From Pezizomycotina sp. ARF18 (Eukaryota > Ascomycota): a stretch of DNA of 49,351 bases. The notes below the pieces were generated by a model. The model worked only from the letters and a program-made list of their open reading frames with translations. It did not search any database and had not been told where the DNA came from. The stretch is taken from the NCBI GenBank assembly GCA_002224055.1, contig AZLU01000066.1, positions 1 through 49,351 of the forward strand. Reading direction: 5' to 3'. A program made the position numbers and the translations under genes. Positions 35,491 through 46,675 of this stretch are shown here, in pieces; positions within the stretch are counted from its first letter, which is position 1, and every line of letters starts with the position of its first letter.

Positions 35491-36131
35491 CCCGGAGTAT
35501 TTTGGTGGCTCTTCCTTTTTTACACACCACCTCGAGCAGCTATTAGCAGTAAAAGAAAGAAAGAAAGACAGAGAAAAAGGAAATAACCGGCAGTGTGAGA
35601 TTTTAACTAATCATTATTTTTTATTATAATTTATCATTTTATTAATTTTTTAATTATATTTTTTAATACGGAGTATAATAAGCAAAAAAAAAAAAAAAAA
35701 AAAAAAAAAGAAAAAAAAATTACATTGAACTTTTTTTTCTCTCTACAAGTCGCGCAGAGCAGAGCAATTGCAATTTATGCAGTGCACGAGACGGCAATAA
35801 AGGACCCCAAGGAGAAAAGAAAAAAAAAAAAAGAAAATACACGGGCAGAAGAAAGAAAATCTTTTTTTTTTTTTTTGCAGCTCAACACCACGAATCGATC
35901 CAATGACGAGGTGTATATCACAACTCACACACACACACACTTTTTATTCAATCTTTCTCGCGCTCGCTCCTAACGCCCACCAACCCCCGAGTGGGGTCGT
36001 TTCCCTAATCCTGCTTGGACCGGATCGAGATCATGGAGACGGTAATTGACGAGCGGACTCTCTCTTCTCTCTGCTCACTTCCAGCGATGCGGTCTTTACC
36101 CTATCGAAGGGGGACCCCCCTTTCGGACGGG

Positions 36132-36140
36132 TATAAAAGG
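36132..36140 (+). promoter_or_regulatory. TATA box upstream of Kxd1
   Basis: TATAAAAGG followed by a strongly pyrimidine-rich stretch (TTCTCTTCTTTTCATCACTC), a usual fungal transcription-start context. The next recognised start codon is 36584, so a 5' leader of roughly 400 nt, perhaps with an unrecognised intron, is implied. Alternatively it drives a transcript I do not recognise. Confidence 0.5.
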
Positions 36141-36583
36141 GCAGCTCCTCGACCTCGACCTCCTTCTCTTCTTTTCATCACTCCCTCTAGCTAAATCAAT
36201 TCCAAAGACCATCTTCTCTTTCTACCATAGTAAAAAAACCAACTTCAGATCTCTTCAAAGTCCTCCTCCTTCTACTTATACCAAGTCCTCTCTTAAAGAG
36301 TTTCCTCGCCTAAAGTTATTAGGTTTGAAACCGGCAACTTATTTTTAAGCCTTAACCTTAAAATCTATCTTCTCTACCACATTCACATTCAACGTAGGCT
36401 TAGTACGCCTAGAGCAAATTTTTCTTTTGGATAAACTCTACATCTCAGTCATCGCGATACTCCTCTATCCTACTTCACGGAAACGCGCACATTCCAGAAT
36501 TTATTCTTGTGTATTCCTTCCTCATTTTACTAGCCCCTATAAAAAACGCTTCTCCAGCTACTCTTACTACCACCCCGTTCAAA

Positions 36584-37212
36584 ATGACCGACGCCTACTC
36601 TCTCCCCATGCCAATGTCGCATTACGGCAAGCACCGCGAACCAATTGTGTCCCCAGACGCTTCCTACGAGCAGCACTTATACGACACTCGCCATCATCCT
36701 CATCGCATCCAATGGTTCTGGCAGGAAATCATTCCCGCGCTCCTCGTTTCCACGTCGTCGCTGTCGTCGTCATCGTACGCCGGCAGCGCAGCGGATGAGC
36801 TCGGACCAAACGGAGATGCGCCTGCTGACGATCTCGTGAGCCACCTTACTGAAAGGCTCATCAGCGCCTTTGATCCGATCCCACTGGATCGCTCACTGGC
36901 GATGCAAGCGCAGACGTAAGTTTTTTTTTTTTTTTTCCCTTCAAATTTCCTCGCTGTTTCGGCGATTCATTCACTCTTTTATTTTTCGATTTATTTCTAT
37001 CTAAAACAATAATTTTTTACTGATTTTTTTTCTCTCGGCCTATCCGCAGCTCCGGAATGCTCAATGCGAAGAACCGTGAACTCATGGAACTTCAGGCACT
37101 TGCGCAGAGCCGTCTCGCCGAAACACGTGCAAACTTCCTTGACGGCATGAGGGCCGCGAAGGAAGTCAAAGCTGACCTGGACTGGTCCAGAAGAAAGTCA
37201 AGTAGGTGTCAT

Positions 37213-37249
<37 letters not shown>

Positions 37250-37422
37250 CGCAATGCAACATGCGCTTTTTGCTAACGGCATGTCTTTCCTCTTTTTTTT
37301 TCCTACAGTACCCTCAAAGCCAAGCAGAACAGAAATACCCTGTCGAATACAACATGGCTAAAGACAGATATCCGTACCCTCAGAATACGGGTACTAGACA
37401 GCACAACCGCTTTCTTTATTAA
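36584..37422 (+). CDS. KXD1: KxDL-motif protein (BORC/BLOC-1-type complex subunit)
   Basis: Small coiled-coil protein of the lysosome/endosome positioning complexes. Exon 1 (36584..36915) begins MTDAYSLPMPMSHYGKHREP and carries a Ser-rich stretch and a helical segment (HLTERLISAFDPIPLDRSLA). Intron 1 is 36916..37049. Exon 2 (37050..37201) holds the KxDL core: SGMLNAKNRELMELQALAQS, RLAETRANFLDGMRAAKEV, KADLDW. Intron 2 is 37202..37308 and contains a T33 run. Exon 3 ends KYPVEYNMAKDRYPYPQN with stop at 37420-37422. One C is missing in TCC(C)AG near 37187, and a second indel follows TLKAK. About 185-190 residues. Confidence 0.9.
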
Positions 37423-38821
37423 AGATCCATTATCAAACCCCACTTTTTTTTATTCTTAGTTTTCTCTCCGCAACAACTTTTCTCCCTTTCCATTGCTCCT
37501 TTGTTTCCTCCTTTTTTCCCATCAGGGATGGCGGCAGTCTTTTTCAGCTCAGTCAAGTTTTCAATATGCGCGGCGCAGGGTTTCATTTTTTTTTTTCTTT
37601 TTTTTTCTAATGTTCTTCCGGGTGGTCTCCTTTCCGTTATCGTGCGTTTTTGTCTCGTCTTTCGTATATTTCCTTTTCCTCATCATTGCAACCTCTCTAG
37701 CTCATGACGACACGACCATGGAAGCATTTTATGACCCCCACCAAAAAACAAATTAACAGCGATAGTCTGGTTTTTCTGTTCTGCGTTTAATTTTTATGAA
37801 TTCACGAACTCTTTTTTTCCTTCCCTCTTTGCAAAATAGGACAACTCATTCTCCAAGGTTTTTAATGGTTTAACGAACCTTTCATTGTCTCCGGTTTGCC
37901 TTTCTCTTTCTCTGCTATCCTGCGGGTTTTATGCAGGCTTCCGTTTAAAAAGCAAAAATATAATATTTTTCTTTTTAAAATCTTCAGGAAGATCGCACGG
38001 GAAATCCTGAGTCTCCTGATCCCCTCCCAAAACAACCCGATATTTTCATTCCTTCCTCTTTCATTTGTGCATTCAAAGGAAATCCTTGTAAACTGTCAAT
38101 ATTTTTTTTTTCATTTGTAGCAATTTTGTCAGTTTTTCTGTTTTTTTTCGATTTTGGAGGTAACTGGTTTTTTCCTATGACATGTGGTGGAAACAAGCTC
38201 CACACTCTTTTCCCGATTTTAATATGCAGGTACCAAGACACAGCTAAAAAAATAGTAGTCTCTTTTTTGGTAATTTTTTTCTTTTCTTTTTTGCTGCACA
38301 TCCAGCCCACGTGCTTTCGCAGCTAAAAAGACTATGGCTGGCGCTTTTCTAGAAGCGCGTGAACTCGCGTGCTCCTCGAATGGGAAAACCTGGGGAAGGG
38401 GCGTCCTCCTGCTAGAGATCAAAGTTTATAGTAGATCTCTGGCGCTTGTCCATGACCCATCCCATTGGCTCTCCGGAAGGTCCCCAATCAGAAGGGAAAA
38501 AAATAATTCACCGTAATGGAACTCGCGAGCGAATCAGAAGTAACTGAAGTCTCTGTCCCACTCACCATGATCGCGTGTATAACAAAGGGACGGGCACGTG
38601 AGGCGGGTGAAAAATATTATAACAAAAGTGATGTGAAAAATGCAATTTTAGGGCGTGAACGTTGCAAAATGTCGTACTTGTAGCCTGTAAGCCCTGTTAC
38701 GCATGTTTCGAAAGTTGACCCATGCCGCTAACTAAAACGGTTCGCCTCGTTGTCGTCGATCGATCGAGTCCGGGGATTGGTTGATATAGAAGGAATTTCT
38801 AGAATGTCTGTTTTTGTAGCG

Positions 38822-38865
<44 letters not shown>

Positions 38866-39120
38866 CAAGGAAAAAATAAGTGGGAGTTGGTGTGCGTGAA
38901 CACGTGTACAACCACATCACTACGCCACATCTGTTTTTCAACCCATGAAATATATTAAAAAAAAAAAAAAAAAAACGAAAAAGAAAATCTGTAGAGCATA
39001 AGGTGAAAGTAAGTAACCTCTTCTTGTTCTTGCTTTTGTTCCCTGCATTCGAATTTTTCATGGAAAGGTATTTTTTCTTTTTATCAAACCATATCAATGT
39101 CAAGTCCATATTGAGGGATA
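37423..39120. other. Convergent intergenic region with A38 tract
   Basis: T-rich 3' flank of Kxd1 and A-rich 3' flank of the glycine-rich gene. Includes an uninterrupted A38 run (38826-38863) and an A19 run near 38956. Many open frames here are only translations of T/A runs. No gene supported. Confidence 0.5.
38826..38863. repeat. Poly(A) tract, 38 nt
   Basis: The longest uninterrupted mononucleotide run in the window, intergenic between two convergent genes. Confidence 0.9.
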
Positions 39121-39883
39121 TTATTCTTCCTCCTCAACTCTTAAATCCTTCCACGGGTCGTCCAGCATGGACTTTTTGAAATAGCTCTGACGAACTCCTT
39201 GTCCACAACCCGTGCCACTGCTTGCTCGGCTACTTCCGCCGCCGCCTCTATGCTGCCCGCCTCCAGGACGGGAGTAAGGGTGATGACGCCGTGACCGCCG
39301 TGTCCAGAATTCTTGATATTTGATGAAAATGTTAGTTTCAAAAACCAAAATCAATGACAATACATATATCTCTAATTTTTTTTCTCTCGGATAATATGAT
39401 GTGAAGTTGAATGAATTGTAAAAATCTTTTTTGAAAAGAAACTTTCAAGAAGAAAAAAGCGAAGTCGAGCTTACGAAGCTGCCCCTTCCTCCTCCCCCTC
39501 CTCCTCCTCTCCCTCTCCCACCGCCACCATGTCCGCCTCCTCCGCCGCGATGGCCGCCCCTCGTATTGTAATCGAACCCACCGTGGATTGACCACCACCA
39601 CTTCCTCCGCGAAAACCGCCGTGGAACCGTAATTATGGTCGTCGCCCATTCCCGGCGGTGGAGGTAGGTCGAAGTTCATTCCTTGCGTGGGATCCGCAAC
39701 GCCGGGGGGAGGAGGTTGTGGAGGAACGTAAGGCTGCCGCTGCCGAGTGGCGTCGTGTTAGAGGACGTACCTCCTCCCCGAGATCCGTGGTGTCCACCTC
39801 CATCTCCACGCGCGGCGGCTTCTGCTTGCCGAAGGCGGAGAAGCCCATGGCCGCGTCCATGTCGCTGTTCCTTCATCGGCCAT
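39121..39883 (-). CDS. Glycine/RG-rich low-complexity protein with MGFSAFG and DPWKDL motifs
   Basis: Start taken at 39883 (MADEG), then after a frame change MDAAMGFSAFGKQKPPRVEM, EVDTTDLGEE, a Pro-rich stretch PYVPPQPPPPGVADPTQGMN, FDLPPPPGMGDDHNYG, then Gly/Arg repeats (GGFRGGSGGGQ; HRGGGGGHGGGGRGRGG). A donor GTAAGC follows GSF near 39475; the last exon gives a second Gly/Arg stretch and ends SYFKKSMLDDPWKDLRVEEE with TAA at 39121-39123. I recall fungal proteins with an N-terminal GFSSFG box, RGG middle and C-terminal NPWE/DPWK box, but know no assigned function. RGG tracts suggest RNA binding. Frames change at least four times, mostly in G/C runs. Confidence 0.65.
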
Positions 39884-40306
39884 TGCGGCGGTATGCAAGG
39901 TTGAAGAGAGACGAGGAAAGGAGGAGGAGAGGGGATTCGGCGTAAAAACAAAGGAAAGAGGAAGAGAAAGATGGATAAGAAGAAAGATAAGAAAGGGGAA
40001 AAGATGAGGGAGGGAGCAACAGAAAGAGTAGTAACTGTAGGAGTAGTAATGTTTCTGCCGCGGGGACGTGAGTTTGCCCAGTTTAATAACCTTGGTATCG
40101 TTAGCAGGGATTGATGTAGCAGTAATAGCGGCGTTTGCAGGTTGTGATGTCGTGGTCGTGGTGGCTTGCAATTTTTTAGTGTCCTTCTGCCAGCGTATCG
40201 ATTTCTGAAGCGAGACCTGCATACGTGACACGTTGGACGAAAAAGAAAAGTGCAAAAATCAAACGAGAAAAAAAAAAAAAAAAAAAGAGAGAAACTTAAC
40301 GAACCC

Positions 40307-40309
<3 letters not shown>

Positions 40310-40343
<34 letters not shown>

Positions 40344-40373
40344 CATTATTATCATTATTATCATTCTTTCTTT
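40310..40373. repeat. TTA trinucleotide microsatellite
   Basis: About 20 TTA/ATT units, the last few interrupted as TATCAT. Confidence 0.9.
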
Positions 40374-40462
40374 ACCTTTTGGTGGGGTCGCCGATACTAC
40401 TTACTACTTACTACTGCTATTGTCTCTGCGACTCGACCAACCAAAATTCAACGACAAAGAAA

Positions 40463-40500
40463 GAAGGAAGGAAGGAAGGAAGGAAGGAAGTAAGGAAGGA
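40463..40500. repeat. GGAA tetranucleotide microsatellite
   Basis: Perfect GGAA units followed by a TAAGGAAGGA variant. Confidence 0.9.
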
Positions 40501-40746
40501 ACAAAGACCAACAGAGGGGCAATTACTTTACCGACTGCACCTGCTAGTATCCCTAACGCTAAGGACCTCTCTCTTCCGTCTAGCCATTCTCCATTGATCG
40601 ACAATACCGTACTTTATTTCTTTTTCTTTTCTTTGTTTATATATATATTTGTATAACCGCCCTAGCGTTGCGTGCGAATTCATAGAGAGCAGCAATATCG
40701 AAACTAGACAGTATTTTAGTTGCATAGGTCGAGCGAAACGAGAGTT

Positions 40747-41375
40747 ATGTTGCGAGACATAACTCTGCCGTTCTGGCCAACCTCCTATTCGAGCTTTAAA
40801 TGGTCTCAAGACGGCCAGCTCTGTTTAGCGGTCGATAATCGCGTGTACGTGCTGCACCGACATGTTTTACCGACATGTTTAGCCGCTTCAAACGGTGTAC
40901 CCTCCGGAAGAATTGGCGAAGAAAAGCCTAGGCAAAAGGCAGAAGAAGACGCCGTCAAGGATGCAGGCAAATCCAAAAAGGCGACAGCGAAAAGAGAATC
41001 CACATCAACAAGTACCAATGCCAAGAAGAAGCAGGAAGGCAAAGGGAAGGAAAAGGCCGGCGTGAATGGCAAGGACACCGAAGGAGATGTTGCCATGAAC
41101 GATGCTGCTCATACTACAGCCAATGGCGCTGGCGAAAACAATGCAGCAGAGTTGGATAATGACGATTACGATGTTGAGGATTGTGATTACGAAAAGTTTC
41201 TCCATCCACTTGAGGAAGCGTTCACACTTCCTCGACGGCAATTTCACTATTCGCAGATCCAAGTTGAAATAAAGAAGGAACCATATGGTTATGCCGTTGA
41301 CGGTATGAATATTGCTTTCCTAACCCCGGTCAAGGCCAACACACAAATTTTGGGCTTTGCAGTGACCTGACTACT

Positions 41376-41416
<41 letters not shown>

Positions 41417-41546
41417 TTCAAGATTGGTCTGCGCCGGAGACTGAGAACCCTAGCCTTATCTTCAAACTAGAATGGTCGCCACTGGGTGTTGGAAGAAATA
41501 AACGGTACAGACAAACAAATCACAAAAGAGAACATCTCCCCCCCCC

Positions 41547-41584
<38 letters not shown>

Positions 41585-44149
41585 CAAGGAGAGATGGCTT
41601 AGAGTACGGTGTAGATGCTGATGATATTCTTGAACCTATATGTAATATATTTTTCCGACCTAGGTGTGTTCTGACTGTGCTAACGTCAGGCCATAAGGTT
41701 CTATTATATTCGCCAAAATCTCGGCTGGGAGGCGAATGGGAGCTGGTGTGTTTCCCCTCTGAATAATTAACAATATTGAAACCTACTGCCATCTTAGTTC
41801 AATTAAAAGGCTAACACAAGTCTATTGGGGTGTTCAGTTTTATGATGTCACCAAATTCCTTCGACAGCCAGAAGCAAATGGCGATGGTGTAGAGGAAGAT
41901 CATGCCGCGCGCGTTAAGCGATGGTACAAAACACGAACCAGAGTAGAACTTATAACGCACACCAAATTATTGCATGAAAATTTACTAACTTTAGCCGCAA
42001 GATATCTCCTGGTCTCATGCTTGTAATTCTACTAGCAACAACCGTGGCTATTCACTACTATCCCTGAGCAATGACTGCAATGACATCACGCTGGTCAGCG
42101 TGACAGCCCGTGGCATGAAGCAGCATCTGCGAAAGCGCATTGCAAATACAGACGGAACATATATCAAGAATATGTCATGGTCACCCTGGTCCCCGAAAGA
42201 CGAATCATCGGGTGAGTAATACTACCGCAAGCAAACCTACTAAGACGCCGTGTGATATTGACATTCGTTTTGCAGCTTCTGCTTGGCTTACATTTTCTCT
42301 CGGGCATCAACAATACGTGTTAAGAGTTGAAATGGATCTTCAAATGGCGAAGCCCTGGTAAGTCTAAGAGAGCTTCATTCATTAACTACTGCCATAACGC
42401 TATCGCACCAGCCTCAGCAACTTGCTGGTTCCCGCGGTTATTGAAATCTTCTTTAGATTCCGAGAGCAATGCCGTGATGTGTCTGTTAGCGGTTGTGCTA
42501 CAGACATCCGTAGAAGTCTATACGGTGGATGCGGCTAGCGCCAAATTCACTCAATGCAGAAACTACAAAAGTCTGAGGTCGATTTGCCCGATTCAATTGT
42601 CGGCGCCAGTTTCGTCTACGGCAAGGATTAGGGACTATCAATCTTAATATCGTTACGGTCAATGGAACATTTGTCCAAATACCGTACGCTCCCGACGAAA
42701 AGTTTGTCTCTGCGATCATTTACAACTCTGGGATATGAGCAGAAACGAGAAAACCGTGCAGAAGATCGATTTCATGCGGTCGTTCCAGCGTAGAAGATTA
42801 CAATTCATGAGGAGGTTCAAAATCACAAACGCCTCGTGTAGAAACTTTGGGATGGCTGTCTCGCCCTTCGCCGGATATGTTGCGATATTATCTCGGTCGG
42901 TAAATTAGCTCGGCCTTTAACTCGAGCCTGCGTTTCTCATGTCCCTGAAACTGACAATATAATAATAGCATGAAGCCCGAAGGTTATGTAGAATTTACGA
43001 TGAAGAATGACGAAGACTCCGTGATTGTGTTCAGCCATAGTCGAAACCTGGAAAGCTTTCTAAACTTCGAAGAGGACGGGATCGTTTTACCGCTGAGGTC
43101 GTCTGGTGAGCAAGAAGCAGATTCCAATGAAATGACTAATGTGAGCTACCACTAACATTTCCATGCAGCCTCAGAGCTTTCTACTGAGGGGTTTTTGGCC
43201 GATATCTCGCATATCGCGCGTACCTGAAAAGTAATACGGCGTTTTATAACACCTTAGAGAACCAGCTGGCAAGTAAAGAAGGTAATAAGCTTACATCTCA
43301 GACATTATTGGATTGAAATTGTTCGATGTCACGTTGACTGACATCTTTAAATAATCATGTATAGTCTACAGGCTACAGACTGCAATTAAGCTTCTGCGTA
43401 GGAACCAGATATCGGTTAGGACGGCAGCGACTCTCGTTCCTCCACGAGCAACAACAAACCGGCTTCTCTACTCCACTCTTTCGATACCCGTGGAAGCCTT
43501 GCAAGAGATGCTCAGTTCCTCAAAGCTCTCCAGAAGATCATTTACTTTTACGCTGCGTAGCTATTATCGGGTTTTACATCGATGAGCGGATATTTACCGA
43601 AGCAGCGTACAAGCTCAACATCCTGCGGGACGGCTTCGGTTACGACATTGAGGAAGAGAGGACGCTCATCGTGAAGCGAATAGCGGCAATTCGGGGTGAC
43701 GTTCAGCTAACACGGTACCGGAAGCAATAAACGAACATGCGCTCGAGACATGCAAGTGGTGCGGATCCGGCATGCCATTCAGGGATCTAGGAACGCATAT
43801 TGTACCAATAACCATCAATTCCGTAAGTCATTCGGCAATCAAACGGACTTTTGTTCCGTTTCTTTTTTAATATTTCAGAGCTAATAAAAAATGTTTTTTT
43901 GAAAAAGGCCGTTGTGCTTTGACCTTCGTGGCTCTTCAACAAGGAAGTGCAAGATCGTGCAGTATTTGCGCTCGGAGTTTCTTCACAGAAGAGATGCTAT
44001 TGGACGACGAGGAGAACGAGAACGACGGGTCTGTGGGCACCCAGCACGAAGACAATTCTGTTTCCCGGAGGGGCTACAAGTCGCTTGCGAGACTGTGGTT
44101 TGAGACCATTGACCTCTGTCCATACTGCGGAGGCTGTTTTACCGAATAA
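40747..44149 (+). CDS. Transcription factor IIIC subunit (TFIIIC90/Sfc9-like)
   Basis: RNA polymerase III assembly factor subunit with an N-terminal WD40-like domain and a C-terminal zinc domain. Start at 40747: MLRDITLPFWPTSYSSFKWS then QDGQLCLAVDNRVYVL. A Lys-rich insertion (KSKKATAKRESTSTSTNAKK) follows, then FHYSQIQVE, QDWSAPETENPSLIFKLEWS, CVLTVLTSGHKVLLYSPKS, FYDVTKFLRQPE, SAWLTFSLGHQQYVLRVEMD, VNGTFVQIPYAPDEKFVSAI, FGMAVSPFAGYVAIL, MKPEGYVEFTMKNDEDSVIV, FYIDERIFTEAAYKLN. The C-terminus has the Cys pairs CKWC (in KWCGSGMPFRDLG), CSIC (CSICARSF) and CPYC (DLCPYCGGCFTE). At least six introns (for example near 41504-41664, 41746-41834, 42211-42275, 43817-43905) and many frame changes. The first intron holds a T35 run. 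Confidence 0.9.
41378..41412 (+). repeat. Poly(T) tract in TFIIIC intron
   Basis: T35 between a CTGACTACTAAT branch-like sequence and an AAAG acceptor. Slippage here makes the exact intron end unreliable. Confidence 0.85.
41538..41584 (+). repeat. Adjacent C9-T11-A27 runs in TFIIIC intron
   Basis: Three different homopolymers directly abut inside an intron: about nine C, eleven T and twenty-seven A. Confidence 0.85.
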
Positions 44150-45477
44150 AACTGGAGCTGAGTATGATTGGGGGATATACCTACTATATTATTATCCCCA
44201 ATCTGCAATAATGGCCGAAATTATTTCGCTCACACGCATTCAATTTCTTCATCTATTATCAACATATTTCAGTTATCCTCTAGTCAAAAATGTGTTTCTC
44301 TATTCCTCACAATTTTCTCTTCCAAGGGTCGGAGTTTTGTGGGTGGATCATTGCTAAATATCGTCATGTTCCCTTCAGGATTCATTTTCTGGCAAATAAA
44401 TAATTAAAATTCCACTGACGATCACAAATGCATTGACACGGTAAGCTAATGAGCATGCAGCTACTCTGCGAACGTTTCCGAGCTCGGGTAAGCTACTACG
44501 ACGGAAAGTCTTACAGCTTCCGAAAAACTATAACTTGATCCGTTCCTGGAGCCTGATTCTTCCGGTTTCTTCTTTTTTTTTTTTTTTTTTTTTTTTTCAT
44601 TCGTGTTTGCGAGCTGCCTCGCCTTTCTCGCCCAGGATACACAATATGCATATGAGCTCTTGTATAGGAAACATCAAGCGTGCTCTTAAGATATAAACGT
44701 GCTTTAGAAAGAGCTAGAACCAGAAAAAGAGGACTGAGCTGCAGAGAGAAGAGCTCTAACTTGTTTCGTCACGATCGGATTCCTCGAACAACTTACTTGA
44801 CTTCCCGCATAAGTTATAACTAAACTAGCTCCCGGCCATTTTTCGTCGCAGTTGACATGGGTCCCACGCATCGGAGCCGACCGACGGGCCAAAACCTTTC
44901 AGTTTCATTACTCAATCGATATCCTATTGGGCCAGGCCAAAGGCTAAGATGCCCTGGACCTTTTGTAAGGAATACTAAGCAATTTAGGAACCAGAACCGT
45001 TACATTTCCTTTTTGCGATTGCGATTTCATCCGCCGATAAGACCTATATATTTCCCCCCCAAAAAATTTTTTTTTGAACGAACGACGATCGGAAAAAGCA
45101 TTGTCTCGTGCGCTATTTTGACCCGTGAGACCGGCCATTGGCATTGGGAATAAATACGGATTCTAAAAGTAACGGCATAGAGGTTCTAAACATGGATGCT
45201 AGTTACTGTAATTTTTTTTTTTTTTTTGTTTTCCCTTTTTCTTGTCGGTTCATTTAACTTAAAAAGCTCTTATCTCCCTAGAGTCGTCCGAGCTAAAAAG
45301 AGCTTCTTCACCCACACTCAGAAACGAAGGACCGCTCTAAAACATAGCTACATCATCGCCTTCTGTTAGCAGCATACAACAAACTAGAAAGCTTATTTAG
45401 ATTAAAACGCCATAGGATCTTCTTCTGGTAAATAATCTTTATATCAATTGATTATAATCAGGGATTGTTTTTTAATC
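44150..45477. other. Intergenic between TFIIIC subunit and allantoicase
   Basis: 1.3 kb of AT-rich sequence with a T27 run near 44573 and a T16 run near 45211. Open frames at 44857-45153 show no domain. No RNA gene recognised. Confidence 0.5.
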
Positions 45478-46675
45478 ATGACGAACGGAGTCAAGCGTAT
45501 AGATGAATCCAAGGTTAGCGAGACCTTCGATGCTAATTGCATCGGTAAGTTATTCTAACTTTCTCCCTCTCAAGTTCGATAGAAAGAGTATACATATATA
45601 TTCTATCATTTTGATGTGAATGCATCAGGCTAACCAAATTTTCCTATAATTTTTTGGATTGTTTTTTTTACTTTTGACTCTAGACCTCGTGAGCGAAGGC
45701 CTGGGCGGCAAGATCGTAGCAGTAAGCGATGAGTGGTTTGCACCAGCAACGAACCTGATAAAGGTTCCCCCTCCCGTTCGCAAGCCGGGAGTGTTCGTGC
45801 ACACGGGAGCGTGGTACGACGGTTGGGAATCGAAACGTCACAACCAGGAATGGGCCGACTGGGTAATAATCAAGCTCGGCGTCGCCTCCGGCCGCGTGTT
45901 CGGCTGCGAGGTCGACACCGCTTTCTTCAACGGCAACCACGCGCCCGAGATTAGCGTCGAGGCATATTTTATACGGGGGAAGGCGAACTGCTCAGGACTC
46001 GAAGTGGGAGGAGATCGTACCCGTCCAGAAATGCGGCCCCAGCCAGAGGCACGTTTACCTACTGAACAAACCCACGGAAAAGGCGTACACGCACGTAAAG
46101 CTAAACATGATACCCGACGGCGGTATCGCGAGGTTTCGATTGTTCGGGCAGGCCGTGCCCGTTTTTCCTCAGGATTTAAACCAGGTCATCGACCTGGCGC
46201 ACGTTTCCAGCGGCGGGTTAGCCGTCGCGTGCTCCGACAGCACTTCGGTAAAAAGATAACCTCCTGCACCCGAACCGCGGAAAGGATATGGGCGATGGGT
46301 GGGAGACCGCGAGGTCTCGCGAGAAAGGACATACGGATTGGGTCATCGTCCAAGCTCGGCGCGGCGGGACAGTGCAGGCCGTGACGGTGATACGGCGCAC
46401 TTCAGGGGAATTACCCGCAGAAGGTTAAGGTGGAGGCGATAAGCTCGCGCGACCCTGCGGCGACGTACCCTTCGCCCGACGACGCGGGGGACGACGGTGG
46501 TGAGCCGTCGCCGTGCAAGGCGGACTTTGAGCACCACTTTGGCATCGACGGCGACGGGGCGGACCTGTTCGAGGCGTCGAGGGGAAGGTGTTCACGCACG
46601 TCAAGATGACGATCATACCTGAGCGGCGGAGTTAGTAGATTGAGGGTGTACGGGAAGAGGGCTGCGGAACAGTAG
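45478..46675 (+). CDS. DAL2: Allantoicase (EC 3.5.3.4)
   Basis: Hydrolyses allantoate to ureidoglycolate and urea in purine catabolism. Exon 1 (45478..45544) encodes MTNGVKRIDESKVSETFDAN plus CI; intron 45545..45683 (GTAAGT..TCTAG). Exon 2 starts DLVSEGLGGKIVAVSDEWFA, PATNLIKVPPPVRKPGVFVH, GAWYDGWESKRHN, ADWVIIKLGVASGRVFGCEV, DTAFFNGNHAPEISVEAYF: first allantoicase repeat. After a frame change near 45995 the other frames give KCGPSQRHVYLLNKPTEKAY, THVKLNMIPDGGIARFRLFG, the second repeat (DWVIVQLGA; HFRGNYPQKVKVEAISSRDP), and VFTHVKMTIIP, SRLRVYGKRAAEQ with TAG at 46673-46675. Length and both repeats match the family; at least five indels. Confidence 0.95.

Larger units (their letters stand above)
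31727..36583. other. Long gene-poor region rich in simple repeats
   Basis: Nearly 5 kb without a recognisable coding region on either strand. Open frames are short and shaped by T- or A-rich tracts. It contains T and A runs, an AAAAG repeat (35427-35459), CAAG x5 (35471-35490), an A26 run (35684-35709), a CA repeat (35926-35941) and a short palindromic hairpin near 34152-34178 (CATGTACC/GGTACATG). The final 450 bp has a TATA box and pyrimidine-rich leader for Kxd1. Confidence 0.55.
39884..40746. other. Divergent promoter region with two microsatellites
   Basis: Separates the glycine-rich gene (-) from the TFIIIC subunit (+). It has an A19 run near 40268, a TTA/ATT repeat (40310-40373) and a GGAA repeat (about 40463-40500). 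An open frame on the minus strand from 40255 runs into the glycine-rich gene and reads protein-like (QPANAAITATSIPANDTKVI), so an N-terminal extension or upstream exon is possible. Confidence 0.5.

Noticed and set aside
38732-39109. 125-codon minus-strand open frame
   Set aside because: Consists largely of polyphenylalanine from the A38 and A19 runs.
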